From a bacterium (GTDB lineage Bacteria > Cyanobacteriota > Vampirovibrionia > Gastranaerophilales > Gastranaerophilaceae), in contig JAGAVG010000011.1 of assembly GCA_017942035.1 (NCBI GenBank), positions 20,329-84,328 on the forward strand: a stretch of 64,000 bases of DNA, read 5' to 3'. Below are positions 25,292 through 33,580 of the stretch, in pieces. Each line of letters opens with the position of its first letter. Positions within the stretch are counted from its first letter, which is position 1. Both the position numbers and the translations under genes were made by a program. The notes under the pieces are model-generated. The model saw only the letters and a list, made by a program, of their open reading frames with translations, did no database searches and was not told the origin of the DNA.

Positions 25292-27503
25292 TTATTTAAT
25301 CCGCTTTTCAAGGGCATTTAAACGCGCTTCAAGGACCTTATTTTGGGCTTTCAATTGTTTGTTCTCGGCCCTCAAGGTGTTCATGTCATTCTGAACTTGT
25401 TTCAAAGTTTCATCCGTTTTATCAATTCTTGCGGCAAGTTCTTTTATTGAATTCAACATTGCGTAAAACATTTCATCCCAGCGGATTTTTAAGTAGCCAT
25501 CAGTGCCTTTTATGACCGCTTTCGGGAAAACTTTTTGCAAATCCTGCGCGATTACTCCAACATGAGCTTTTTTATCCGGATCTTTTTTGAAGGTGAAATT
25601 ATAAACTTTCAATTGTTTGATTTTTGCCAAACCTTCTGTATTTTCACCTGTTATATTTTTCAAACGTTTGTCAGAAGTATATGCGGCGGTGCTTGCGGCC
25701 TGCAATTGACCCGGTATTTTCACCACACTGGAAGATGTTCCTAAAAATACGATATTATCTGCACTGCTGGCCTCTGCTGTACCTTCTGCGGGACCGGAAT
25801 ATGCGCCAAGACATGTTTTATTACTGCCGGTTACATTAGAACAGGCATGAAGCCCAATCGCTGTATTATAAGATCCGGTGGAACTAGCCTGCAAGGCTCT
25901 TTCACCAAGTGCACTATTTCCAGCTCCGGAAGTGTTATTTATTAAGGTAGTACTTCCAACAGCTGTATTGTAATTTGATTTATTACTTGCTAATGCACTT
26001 ATACCTATTGCGGTATTAAACTCCCCAGAAGTATTTGATGATAGTGCATCACTTCCTATCCCTATATTACCAACACCTATTGTGTTAGACTGTAATGCTC
26101 TACTACCGACCGCTGTATTACTAGAGCCTGTAGTATTCTTGAATAATGATTGATATCCCAAGGCCGTATTATAACCACCGGTTGTATTTGAATTTAACAC
26201 ATTATATCCTGCGGCAACATTACCACTACCCGTAGTATTTGCAACCAACGTAAAAGAACCAATAGCCACATTATTGCTTCCTGAATTGTCATGACTGCTT
26301 AAAGAATAAGATCCTATAGCTGTATTATGGCCCCCAGAACAACGATATAAAGCTCCAGTTCCTATTGCAATACTTGAAGAGCTTCCTTCATTAGTATCAG
26401 CCGCTGCGTTATTACCAATTGCAACATCTACTCCTCCAGAGTATCCAGCCTTATAACCAATTGATATATGCTTCAAAATACCTGAAGATTTATATCCAGC
26501 TTTATAACCTATAATTACTTCTCCACCTTCAGTCATTGTATCCGGCGAATTTGCTAAATCAGGAACATAAGAATATCCAGCTTGATAACCAATGATAACA
26601 GCATCTTTAATTGCATTTGCAGCATACCCAGCTTGGTAACCAATCGTTACATTATTACTTGAGTTAGGTAGATTTTTACCGCTATCATGCATTACCTGAT
26701 AACCTATAGCAGTATTACCCGTGCCAATATCATTAGTTAGAGCCTCATGTCCAATAGCAACATTGCCATTACCCGCAAAATCATCCTTTAATGCGCCATT
26801 GCCTATTGCTATATTATAATTTTTAGTATCATCAGACATTGTGTTGGAGGTTGCAAACAACGCAAAATCACCTATTGCTATATTATTACTACCATATTTC
26901 CCTTCATTTAAAGGTCTTCCACCTATTGCTGCTCGACCTATTGAAATGCTATTATTATGAGCTTTTGTATAAGAACCTATCGCAATACTGCCATCATGCC
27001 TAACATCAACGTCTGGTCCTATTGCTATAGATATTGAAGGAATTACATGTGAACCTTCATCTTCATGATCATTCTCAGTACCTATAAGGTACAAACCTTC
27101 ATCCATTCGCATTACAGCAGATGTAGTACCTGTATTTTGAAATATCAAATGATCACGATTGTTTGCATCAGCATTCAACAGTAAACGACCAGAGGAACCT
27201 TCCGGACGTTCGGGACGTCCAATCATTGCCATCTGATTCGTACCTTGTGCAGCATACTTAATGTCACCAGTTCCCTCAACCCATTTCCATGGACTGCTTG
27301 ATGACATATCAACTTTGCTTTTCCTTGTCATTACAGGCGCAAACGCGGCCATAACAATCGAAAGGATTAGCATTACGACCATCATTTCAGCTAAAGTAAA
27401 ACCGGAAAACGAAGAATTCTTTAATAGGGCTAAACCCTTATTAGGCTTAGATTGCCCCCCCCCCCGTACGGGCAAATTCAATAATATCAATACTTTCAGC
27501 CAT
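25292..27503 (-). CDS. Prepilin/beta-repeat/S74 fibre protein, left copy (frame-shifted OFF)
   Basis: Surface-fibre-like protein in three parts: a prepilin N-terminus (SFSG^FTLAEMMVVMLILSIV); a long repeat region of NxAxGxxxLxxNTxG units interspersed with IGYxAGY units (YadA-head-like); and a C-terminal S74 intramolecular-chaperone domain (TSDKRLKNI, HVGVIAQDLQKVFP, then a coiled coil). The ATG with GAGGG upstream is followed after 12 codons by 11 G residues. In this sequence the frame from the ATG ends after 18 codons; deletion of one G would open ~736 codons. A TTG start inside the region is in frame but has no ribosome site. Nearly identical N- and C-terminal parts to the copy 10 kb to the right. 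An assembly error in the homopolymer cannot be excluded. Confidence 0.8.
27455..27465 (-). repeat. Poly-G tract (11) in left prepilin-S74 gene
   Basis: Eleven consecutive G on the coding strand, 39 nt after the A of the ATG. This is one more than in the right paralogue. A long G run in an AT-rich genome is a classic slipped-strand contingency site. Confidence 0.85.
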
Positions 27504-27536
27504 ATCTATTTCCCTCTTTTTTTTAACTATATTCTT

Positions 27537-27564
27537 ATTATACCAATTTTTTGAACTTTTTCAA
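27537..27564 (-). promoter_or_regulatory. Sigma70 promoter of left prepilin-S74 gene
   Basis: TTGAAA-N16-TATAAT with TGG before the -10. It is identical in the right paralogue. Confidence 0.65.
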
Positions 27565-27607
27565 CACTTTTTTATGGTTTTGTATAATAAAATTTAATAA
27601 AATTTTT

Positions 27608-27746
27608 GGTAGACTAAAGTCTACCCTACGATTACTTAGTCATTGCGAGGAGCGCAAGCGACGTGGCAATCCAGTTATTATAATCCCCCCTTCTATTCCC
27701 CCCTTTAACAAGGTGGGGAAGGGCATACCTCGCCTCGCAATGACTA
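27608..27746. repeat. Composite intergenic repeat block
   Basis: Holds R1 (minus orientation, 27608-27629), R2 (GTCATTGCGAGGAGCGCAAG...GGCAATCCAG, 27639-27674), C/T-rich filler and an inverted partial R2 (CCTCGCAATGACT). The rest of the ~340-nt gap contains the promoter regions of the flanking genes and no gene. Confidence 0.65.
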
Positions 27747-27842
27747 AACACAGTACGTATGCAATATTTTTTTACAACTAGCAAAAAATATTTTTACCGG
27801 TTTTATACATTTATAATATTACTAAATACGGAAAGGTTTTTT

Positions 27843-28343
27843 ATGGAATATTACGATAACAAATGCGGAGGTTTCAGTTCTAAAAAGATTATCGGGAACG
27901 CTATAATCGGAAGCACGATAGGCATGGCCGCGTATCATCTGCCAATAAGCAAAAATGCATTTGTAGAGGAAGCTTTTGATGTTACTAAAAAATCAGCAGA
28001 AAAAGATATTCTCGATTTAAAACAAGCCGCAAAAGAGGTTAAAGACGCTAATATTTCCGAAGACAGCAAATTAATTTTGCAAAGGCTTTCCGTTTCTGAA
28101 TCGTATGATGCAATAATTAACAAGTGTAAAAATCTGTTTAATTCCGTAAATGATTCCGACAAGGTTAAGGCTCTGAAAAAGGATTTCGCCGACGGATTTA
28201 AAGAATTCAAAAAGAACGCAAGTTCAATGGATAAAAACACAGCTCAGGCCATGAACAACCTCAAATGGAATCATTTTACCTGGGGAATGATTATCGGAGC
28301 CTGTATTGGAATCGGCACCGGTATGTTTAACAGCAGAGACTAG
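27843..28343 (+). CDS. Hypothetical protein with two glycine-zipper spans, 166 aa
   Basis: Two short Gly-rich hydrophobic segments, IIGNAIIGSTIGMAAY near the start and WGMIIGACIGIGTGMF at the end, flank a charged, helical Lys/Asp/Glu middle. This resembles membrane-inserting glycine-zipper proteins but no family is recognised. The ATG has GGAAAGG upstream; longer in-frame starts lack a site. A TAGCAAAAAA box and TATACA lie 35-65 nt upstream. Its last 17 nt overlap the convergent RNase H-fold gene. Confidence 0.6.
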   Translation: MEYYDNKCGGFSSKKIIGNAIIGSTIGMAAYHLPISKNAFVEEAFDVTKKSAEKDILDLKQAAKEVKDANISEDSKLILQRLSVSESYDAIINKCKNLFNSVNDSDKVKALKKDFADGFKEFKKNASSMDKNTAQAMNNLKWNHFTWGMIIGACIGIGTGMFNSRD

Positions 28344-28986
28344 TTTCCTCATTGCATTTTCTGACAAATTCAAAACGCGTCGGGCATTCTTTAAAATCAA
28401 TAACATTAAAATTTCTGAAATGAGAAATGTTTCTTATATTATCAGAATTTTCAACACTTTCTTTAGCCAGAAGTGCGCCCACAATCGCCTCCATGTGGGA
28501 CATCGGCATCATATTAACCGGCAGGTCAATATTCCATTCAGTTCTCAACATTTGTTGTAAAAATTTGCAATCAGCCGGCGAGCGTTCTTTGTAGCAAGAA
28601 TTCAAATGAAGCATTTGTCTTGTTATATACAATTCAAACCTATCAACCGGAACACCTTTTTCAGTAAGGCTATTAAAGAAATCACATCCGCGTGTCGAAT
28701 ATCTTTGAGTCCAGTTGTCGCGATTTGGCATATTTTTGTTTGTAGAAACCATTTGATAAGGTTTTGATAAAATTCTCCAGCGCCCTTCAAGCATAGTTCT
28801 ATCCGCCGGCATCGAAACGCATATTTTGCAATCTCTTATTGATGTAAAATTTTCAAAGAAAAACGCCACATCGTTCATTTTGTACAACTTATCAAGCATT
28901 ATCAAATTCCCGTCACTGTCCAGAACGGCAACCCCTGAATCTGTGCTTGAATTTGACGCCAACGATAATCCTATATAATACTTCAT
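28327..28986 (-). CDS. DUF429-like/RNase H-fold protein, 219 aa
   Basis: The start KYYIGLSLASNSSTDSGVAVLDSDG resembles an RNase H-like fold beginning with an acidic beta-strand, as in the DUF429 family. The middle has VSMPADRT and the C-terminal part SHMEAIVGALLAKES, also in keeping with DUF429. Activity is unknown. The ATG was chosen for GGAGAG upstream; 26 further in-frame codons upstream lack support. It overlaps the 3' end of the convergent gene by 17 nt. Confidence 0.6.
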   Translation of the reverse strand: MKYYIGLSLASNSSTDSGVAVLDSDGNLIMLDKLYKMNDVAFFFENFTSIRDCKICVSMPADRTMLEGRWRILSKPYQMVSTNKNMPNRDNWTQRYSTRGCDFFNSLTEKGVPVDRFELYITRQMLHLNSCYKERSPADCKFLQQMLRTEWNIDLPVNMMPMSHMEAIVGALLAKESVENSDNIRNISHFRNFNVIDFKECPTRFEFVRKCNEETSLCC

Positions 28987-29078
28987 ATTTTCTTTCTCTC
29001 CACTTGAAAAATACAACTTTACATGTAATAATATAAATATAAGGGCGAGTGGATTGCAGTCCACTCATTGAATGCCCC

Positions 29079-29147
29079 TTAACTAAGTAGTTTTAGCGCT
29101 AATATGATTAACAGAATCAGAATTAGCGCTTTTTCTGTAATTATCAC
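29079..29147 (-). CDS. 22-residue membrane peptide (toxin-like candidate)
   Basis: A GTG start is preceded at 9 nt by the near-perfect ribosome site AAAGGAGGTGATAA. The peptide is V/MIITEKALI followed by an almost pure Leu/Ile run and ends KLLS, forming a single membrane span with one Lys near each end. Length and composition resemble type I toxins or small membrane regulators. It lies between the RNase H-fold gene and map, on their strand. Its two GCGCTAAT segments make an inverted repeat in the RNA. No antisense RNA could be demonstrated. Confidence 0.45.
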   Translation of the reverse strand: MIITEKALILILLIILALKLLS

Positions 29148-29237
29148 TACTTATCACCTCCTTTCATTGTAGTTGTGCTTACGCCGCTTGCTACTCGAAA
29201 AGGAAGGATTTGGGCATACCCTTTATTCAGTTATCAA

Positions 29238-29990
29238 TTATTCCATCAATTTTGTCATAATCAACGGTTCATCTTCGGTACAAAGAACAGTGTGTTCAAA
29301 GTGAGCTGATGGCTTTTTGTCCACAGTGCTGACAGTCCAGTCATCATCGGCAACTTCAACCTCATCGACGCCCATATTAAGCATCGGTTCGATTGCTATT
29401 ACGTAACCGTGTTTTAACAATGTTCTATCGCCGACTTTATAATTAAACAAAAACGGCTCTTCATGCATTGAACGACCGACACCGTGACCGCCATATTGTC
29501 TTACTATACCGTAATTTTCACGTTTGGCGACTTCTTCTATCGCGCCTGAAATATCATCCAGAACGTTACCTTCGCGCATTTTAGAAATTCCGGCAAAAAG
29601 TGATTCTTCCGTGGTTTTCAAAAGTTTTTGAACATCATCAGAAATTTTTCCGACCGGATAAGTCCAAGCGCTGTCGCCCACGAAGCCTCCGTAAGTTGCA
29701 CCGATATCTATACTTATAATGTCACCTTCTTTCAATATTACATTTTCAGAAGGGATTCCGTGAACTACCTGCTCGTTTATTGAGGTGCAAATACATCCCG
29801 GAAAACCGTTATATCCCAAGAATGTCGGTATTGCTCGATTTTCTTTGATAACCTGCATTGCAATGGCATCAAGTTCTTTCGTCGAAATTCCTGGTTCAAC
29901 GACTTCTTTCATTTTTTTATGGGTCAACGCAACAATATGACCCGCATGACGCAGTCGTTTTACGTCATCTCTTGATTTTTTATTAATCAT
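29238..29990 (-). CDS. map: Methionine aminopeptidase, type I
   Basis: Removes the initiator Met from nascent proteins. Pita-bread fold with metal ligands recognisable in DIGATYGGFVGDSAW, GGHGVGRSMHEEPF and the C-terminal AIEPMLNMG and HFEHTVLCTE. 250 residues without the N-terminal zinc finger of eukaryotic forms. Overlaps the upstream adk stop by 8 nt, so the two are translationally coupled. secY and infA, which usually flank this pair, are absent. Confidence 0.95.
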   Translation of the reverse strand: MINKKSRDDVKRLRHAGHIVALTHKKMKEVVEPGISTKELDAIAMQVIKENRAIPTFLGYNGFPGCICTSINEQVVHGIPSENVILKEGDIISIDIGATYGGFVGDSAWTYPVGKISDDVQKLLKTTEESLFAGISKMREGNVLDDISGAIEEVAKRENYGIVRQYGGHGVGRSMHEEPFLFNYKVGDRTLLKHGYVIAIEPMLNMGVDEVEVADDDWTVSTVDKKPSAHFEHTVLCTEDEPLIMTKLME

Positions 29991-30714
29991 TTATAACCCT
30001 CAGCAATCTTTCCCAAACTTCATCAATACTTCCATTTGCATCTATTGATTTTAAAACACCTTTATTTTTGTAATAATCAATCAACGGAGCGGTTTCATGA
30101 AAATAAGTATCAAATCTTGACTGGGCAATTTCTCTCGTGTCGTCTTTTCTTTGAACCAATTCACCGCCGCATTTGTCGCAAACACCTTCTTTGTGAGGCG
30201 CTTTAAACGCGAGGTTATAAATTTCTCCGCATTTTGAGCAGGAACGACGGTTCACAATTCTTTCAACAAGAACATCCGTATCAATATCAAAATAAATTGC
30301 CATAAAATTAACCGCCGTATCGCCGTTAATTTCATCATTAATTCTGGTAAGCTGTTCTGCCTGCTCAAGACTTCTCGGAAAACCATCAAGGATGTATCCG
30401 TCATTACAATCCGTTTGCGCAAGACGGTTTTTGATAATATTAGAAACCAATTCCACCGGAACTAAATTCCCTTTATCAATAAAAGATTTTGCAACAAGCC
30501 CATCCGGCGAACCGCTTTTAATTTCCGCCCTCAATAGAGAACCTGTATCAACATGCGGGAACCCTAAATACTCAGCTAATTTAGCCGTCTGAGTTCCTTT
30601 TCCGCAAGCCGGAGGTCCCAAAAAGATTAATTCTTTCTTCATAATCTCACTCTTTCCTTCATTAATATAGCTATTTACCATATTAACTACATCAATATTT
30701 TTTGTTTCGTTCAT
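29983..30714 (-). CDS. adk: Adenylate kinase
   Basis: Converts ATP + AMP to 2 ADP. P-loop GPPACGKGTQ, AMP site DTGSLLRAEI, DGFPRSLEQAE, and a long zinc-binding LID with CSKC...CDKC, then RKDDTREIAQSRFDTY. The fold starts at residue 25 (MKKELIFLG). The first ATG has GAGGAT 7 nt upstream, whereas the internal ATG has only a weak site, so a 24-residue N-terminal extension or a start at the inner ATG (position 30642) are both possible. Forms an operon with map. Confidence 0.94.
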   Translation of the reverse strand: MNETKNIDVVNMVNSYINEGKSEIMKKELIFLGPPACGKGTQTAKLAEYLGFPHVDTGSLLRAEIKSGSPDGLVAKSFIDKGNLVPVELVSNIIKNRLAQTDCNDGYILDGFPRSLEQAEQLTRINDEINGDTAVNFMAIYFDIDTDVLVERIVNRRSCSKCGEIYNLAFKAPHKEGVCDKCGGELVQRKDDTREIAQSRFDTYFHETAPLIDYYKNKGVLKSIDANGSIDEVWERLLRVIND

Positions 30715-30769
30715 ATTTTTATCCTCTTATACGACAATGTTACATCAAGAACACTTCAAATTCAAGACA

Positions 30770-30870
30770 GGGTTAGGGTGAGGGTAAATTACGTAACTCC
30801 TTAGCGTCTTAACGTCTTAGCATCCTAGCGTCTTTTATTATGAGACCCTGAAACAAGTTCAGGGTGACAT
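30770..30870. repeat. Composite intergenic repeats R5 and R3
   Basis: R5 (CTTAACGTCTTAGCATCC then TAGCGTCTTTTAT) at ~30798-30840 and R3 in minus orientation (GAGACCCTGAAACAAG then TTCAGGGTGACAT) at 30842-30870. Both recur elsewhere in the window. No gene is seen between adk and the pilin. Confidence 0.6.
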
Positions 30871-30879
30871 GAAATAAAC

Positions 30880-30907
30880 AAAAAAAAAGAGGGGCGGTGA
30901 ACACCCC
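30880..30907 (-). terminator. Terminator of pilin gene
   Basis: On the minus strand GGGG-TGTTCACCG-CCCC is followed by TC and nine T. Confidence 0.7.
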
Positions 30908-30946
30908 ACAAAAAGATTCGAACTTTTTTATTTCCTTTTCAGGAAA

Positions 30947-31591
30947 TTATTTGCTGTATAACACAGCTCTTGCAGCCGGTGAGTTTGGCGCAATTGTTTG
31001 GTCATAAAATACTACAGGATATACATCTGTTGGGCTCTTTACAACACAATTAGTGTCATCATCACCTTCATCACATTTTACGACTTTGTTCGGTGGTTTA
31101 ATTCCGTTTACATCAATGAAACCTTTACAAAGATCTCCTGTTTTTGTCGAGTCATTTGTACAATTTGCGGAACCATCATCAAATGAGAACATTATTCCAT
31201 CATTAAAGAATAATGAATAATTTCCTGCTCCACCAGTTATAGTTTCAGAACCATTCAATACAGTATATCCAGTAATTGTACCTGTTTCTTTTCTTACTAC
31301 ATTCATTCTCTTATTTAGCATTGCATAGATTGATTGCTCGCCAGTACCATCAGTTGCATCCGAAAAATCCAATTCATCCAACGCTACGTTCAATGTTACA
31401 GCCTGAGAGATTGCTGATAATGCTTTTTTGTACGCAGTTCTATACTGTGCACCGTTTGTTTGGTTCATCAATGTTGGCATTGTCATTGCGGCTACAACAC
31501 CAATGATACCTAAAGTAATTAAAACTTCTGCTAAAGTAAACGCGTTTCTGCGTCCACCGTCAGAGTGTGTCGAAAAACTTGTCAATTTCAT
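30947..31591 (-). CDS. Prepilin-type pilin, 214 aa
   Basis: Type IV pilin-like: a 16-residue leader ending GGRRNA, cleavage before FTLAE, then VLITLGIIGVVAAMTMPTLM. The residue before the cleavage site is Ala rather than the usual Gly. The globular domain has FIDVNGIKPPN and two Cys pairs (NCTND...DLCKG; KCDEGDDDTNC). AAAGGCGG is the ribosome site. The promoter overlaps a cluster of TAAGTG/CACTTA half-sites next to a divergent Xre regulator gene, so repression by that regulator is plausible. Confidence 0.85.
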   Translation of the reverse strand: MKLTSFSTHSDGGRRNAFTLAEVLITLGIIGVVAAMTMPTLMNQTNGAQYRTAYKKALSAISQAVTLNVALDELDFSDATDGTGEQSIYAMLNKRMNVVRKETGTITGYTVLNGSETITGGAGNYSLFFNDGIMFSFDDGSANCTNDSTKTGDLCKGFIDVNGIKPPNKVVKCDEGDDDTNCVVKSPTDVYPVVFYDQTIAPNSPAARAVLYSK

Positions 31592-31643
31592 AAAAACTAT
31601 CCGCCTTTCTTTTTTATTTTCTAGCCAATTGAACGATTATAAA

Positions 31644-31781
31644 CACTTACAATGTGGTCTATAATCAATTTTGCAAAAAGTAATTGACCTACACTTATTT
31701 TAAACTATTTGTAAGTGATTGTCAAGTACTTTTAAGTGATTATTACGTTTTTTGAATTAAAAAGCGTGATATTATCACTTA
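31644..31781. promoter_or_regulatory. Divergent promoter region with TAAGTGAT operator array
   Basis: Half-sites: CACTTAC (31644-31650), CACTTAT (31692-31698), TAAGTGATT (31712-31720 and 31733-31741) and ATCACTTA (31774-31781). The pilin promoter is near-consensus on the minus strand: TTGACA at 31725-31720, 17 nt, TAAAAT at 31702-31697. The regulator's extended -10 (TGA-TATTAT, 31767-31775) touches the last half-site. Confidence 0.6.
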
Positions 31782-31813
31782 TTTTTAGTTAAAAAACAGA
31801 GTATGATAGTAAT

Positions 31814-32143
31814 ATGGACAATAAAAAATTACTAGGAAAACGGATTAAGGAAATAAGAAAATCAAAAAAATATACTCAAGAGCAGTTGTCGGAAATGGTA
31901 GGAATTGAGACATCTTCATTATCCGGCATTGAATCGGGTAGATTTTTCCCGTCACTGCACGTTTTAGATAAGATATCGGGAGTTCTTAAAGTTGAACTTG
32001 TGGAATTTTTCAAATTTTCAACGGTTGATATCCCAAAAGATTTAGATAATGAAATTTTAAAAATCATCAAAAATCAGGACAAAAATAATAAACAGCTAAT
32101 TTATAAGCTTTTAAATTCTGCATTCACAATAACCGGTTCATAG
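31814..32143 (+). CDS. Xre-family transcriptional regulator, 109 aa
   Basis: N-terminal HTH_3 domain (LGKRIKEIRKSKKYTQEQLS, then IETSSLSGIESGRFFPSLHVL) and a helical C-terminal half that probably dimerises. The conserved GxxxSxxxxxExGxxxP pattern is intact. No ribosome site is seen before the ATG. Divergent from the pilin gene, with shared operator-like half-sites. Its last 6 nt overlap the convergent coaX stop. Confidence 0.88.
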   Translation: MDNKKLLGKRIKEIRKSKKYTQEQLSEMVGIETSSLSGIESGRFFPSLHVLDKISGVLKVELVEFFKFSTVDIPKDLDNEILKIIKNQDKNNKQLIYKLLNSAFTITGS

Positions 32144-32890
32144 ATTTATTCTATAAAGATGGCGGAGGCCTTCAAGCGTCAAAGTCGGGTTAATAAAATC
32201 AAAAGGGCGCTCCATGTATTCGGAAACCAGTTTACAATATCCGCCTGTTGCAACAAGGACAGCTTTTTCGCCGAGTTCTTTTTCGCATTGCTTAACAAGT
32301 CCATCAATCATGCAGGCCGTTCCTCTGATAACTCCGGACAAAATCGCGTCGGTCGTATTGTTTCCGATTGCGTTAGGGCTTTTGTCGACGTCTATACGCG
32401 GAAGTTTTGAGGTAAATTTATTCAAAACTTTTATCTGCAAGCTCAATCCCGGAGCAATTACTCCGCCAATGAATTCACCTTTGGAATTTATAATATCAAA
32501 TGAAGTTGCCGTACCCATATCAACAACGATTGCCGGATGTTTATACAAAACGTAAGCGCCGACAGCGTTCGCAAGTCTATCAGCCCCCAATTCTTTCGGG
32601 TTTTTAAGTTTGATTTCAACACCGGTATTGCTTGCCGAATTCAACAAAATAGAATTAATCTTAAAAACATTATCAACCGCCGATTTAAACTTTTTATTCA
32701 ACTCATCCACAACAGATGCGATAATACATCCGTCAATTTTGAAATCTTTAAACAACGATTTCAAAAGCACTTCATACTCTTCGCCGGACAAATCTTTATC
32801 CGAAGCCAATCTAAATTCCTCAATCAGGGCATCTTCATCAAATAACCCGAGCGTAATATTTGTATTTCCGATATCAGCCGCTAACAGCAT
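32138..32890 (-). CDS. coaX: Type III pantothenate kinase
   Basis: First step of CoA synthesis, phosphorylating pantothenate. Acetate/sugar-kinase fold with LLAADIGNTNITLGLFD at the N-terminus, DMGTATSFD, GGVIAPGLSLQ and the C-terminal LVATGGYCKL. 250 residues is typical. GAGGA is the ribosome site; a 10-bp inverted repeat brackets it. Confidence 0.93.
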   Translation of the reverse strand: MLLAADIGNTNITLGLFDEDALIEEFRLASDKDLSGEEYEVLLKSLFKDFKIDGCIIASVVDELNKKFKSAVDNVFKINSILLNSASNTGVEIKLKNPKELGADRLANAVGAYVLYKHPAIVVDMGTATSFDIINSKGEFIGGVIAPGLSLQIKVLNKFTSKLPRIDVDKSPNAIGNNTTDAILSGVIRGTACMIDGLVKQCEKELGEKAVLVATGGYCKLVSEYMERPFDFINPTLTLEGLRHLYRINL

Positions 32891-32891
32891 A

Positions 32892-32924
32892 ATAGAATAA
32901 TCCTCTTTCCGAGAATTATTCTAT
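32892..32924 (-). promoter_or_regulatory. 10-bp inverted repeat upstream of coaX
   Basis: ATAGAATAAT and ATTATTCTAT, perfect arms separated by 13 nt that contain the ribosome site. The outer arm overlaps a -10-like TAGAAT (TTGATT 18 nt further upstream). It may be an operator, or a hairpin exposing or hiding the ribosome site if transcription starts upstream. Confidence 0.4.
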
Positions 32925-32951
32925 CATAAAAAATCTTATACAATCAAATCG

Positions 32952-33137
32952 CTATGACAAGATGCTATTTGGTTGTCCATTTGACAGCACAGGAGGTTGA
33001 ATACTTCCTGTTTTGGAAAAATCATCTGTTGTTATACAAGCCAAAAATGCCGCATTATTCTGCTGATTTTTAATGGATGGTGCATTTTCCGGTATCAATT
33101 TTTTCTTAATTGCATTAATTGCATCAATGCCAGCCAT
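32952..33137 (-). CDS. Small hypothetical protein, 61 aa
   Basis: MAGIDAINAIKKKLIPENAP begins a short soluble protein without membrane segment. GAGGAG lies 9 nt before the ATG, which supports translation. No family recognised. Transcription is likely from the AGCAATT-type promoter (site 2) just upstream. Confidence 0.55.
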   Translation of the reverse strand: MAGIDAINAIKKKLIPENAPSIKNQQNNAAFLACITTDDFSKTGSIQPPVLSNGQPNSILS

Positions 33138-33180
33138 AGTTTATACTCCTCTGTTTTAAATTTACATCTATAATATCTCT

Positions 33181-33216
33181 TATATATATAAAGTATTTAA
33201 ATTCCACATAATTGCT
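33181..33216 (-). promoter_or_regulatory. AGCAATT / CTTTATATA promoter-like element (site 2)
   Basis: On the minus strand AGCAATT starts at 33216 and CTTTATATATATA at 33193, the same 23-nt offset as site 1. A GTAAAC box lies 31 nt upstream of AGCAATT. Confidence 0.5.
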
Positions 33217-33354
33217 TAAAAATGGAAATTTAGTTACAAAAGTTTACATATCACTTTTGGACGCAAAAAATTACTACCTAAAAATCCCTAATCAAACATC
33301 CATGGGGTAACAGATATATTATGCCCGAAAACAAAGGGGTTATAACAGGTTTAG

Positions 33355-33530
33355 ATGACTTATCACCCTCGCCCCTTGTGAAAAAGAGGATAAAGTTATC
33401 ATGTCATCCTGAACTCGTTTCAGGATCTCTTAACCCTCTCCCGAATTTGTAAGTTCGCATTCTGCTCACTAACAAATTCAACCCTCTCACAAAGAGAGAG
33501 GATAAGGAGTAGGGTAGACTTTAGTCTACC
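33355..33530. repeat. Composite repeat block R3-R4-R1
   Basis: CCCTCGCCCCTTGTG segment, R3 (TGTCATCCTGAACTCG, then TTTCAGGATCTC; 33401-33430), R4 (GAATTTGT...ACAAATTC palindrome flanked by CCCTCTC; ~33434-33490) and R1 (33509-33530). The gap between the 61-aa gene and the 196-aa gene otherwise contains nothing recognised. Confidence 0.65.
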
Positions 33531-33545
33531 GATAATATAAGGATA

Positions 33546-33572
33546 GGGGCGGGATGAAAATCATCCCGCCCC
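33546..33572. terminator. Hairpin after 196-aa gene
   Basis: Perfect 12-bp stem GGGGCGGGATGA-AAA-TCATCCCGCCCC, 8 nt from the minus-strand stop. It lacks a T-tract. Confidence 0.55.
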
Positions 33573-33580
33573 AGATCTTA

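Noticed and set aside
29160..29230. Possible tRNA near map
   Set aside because: No cloverleaf with acceptor, anticodon and T-arm pairing could be drawn; the stretch is the leader of the 22-residue peptide.
33321..33452. 43-residue frame starting MPENKGVITG
   Set aside because: No ribosome site, and most of it is translated R3/R4 repeat sequence.
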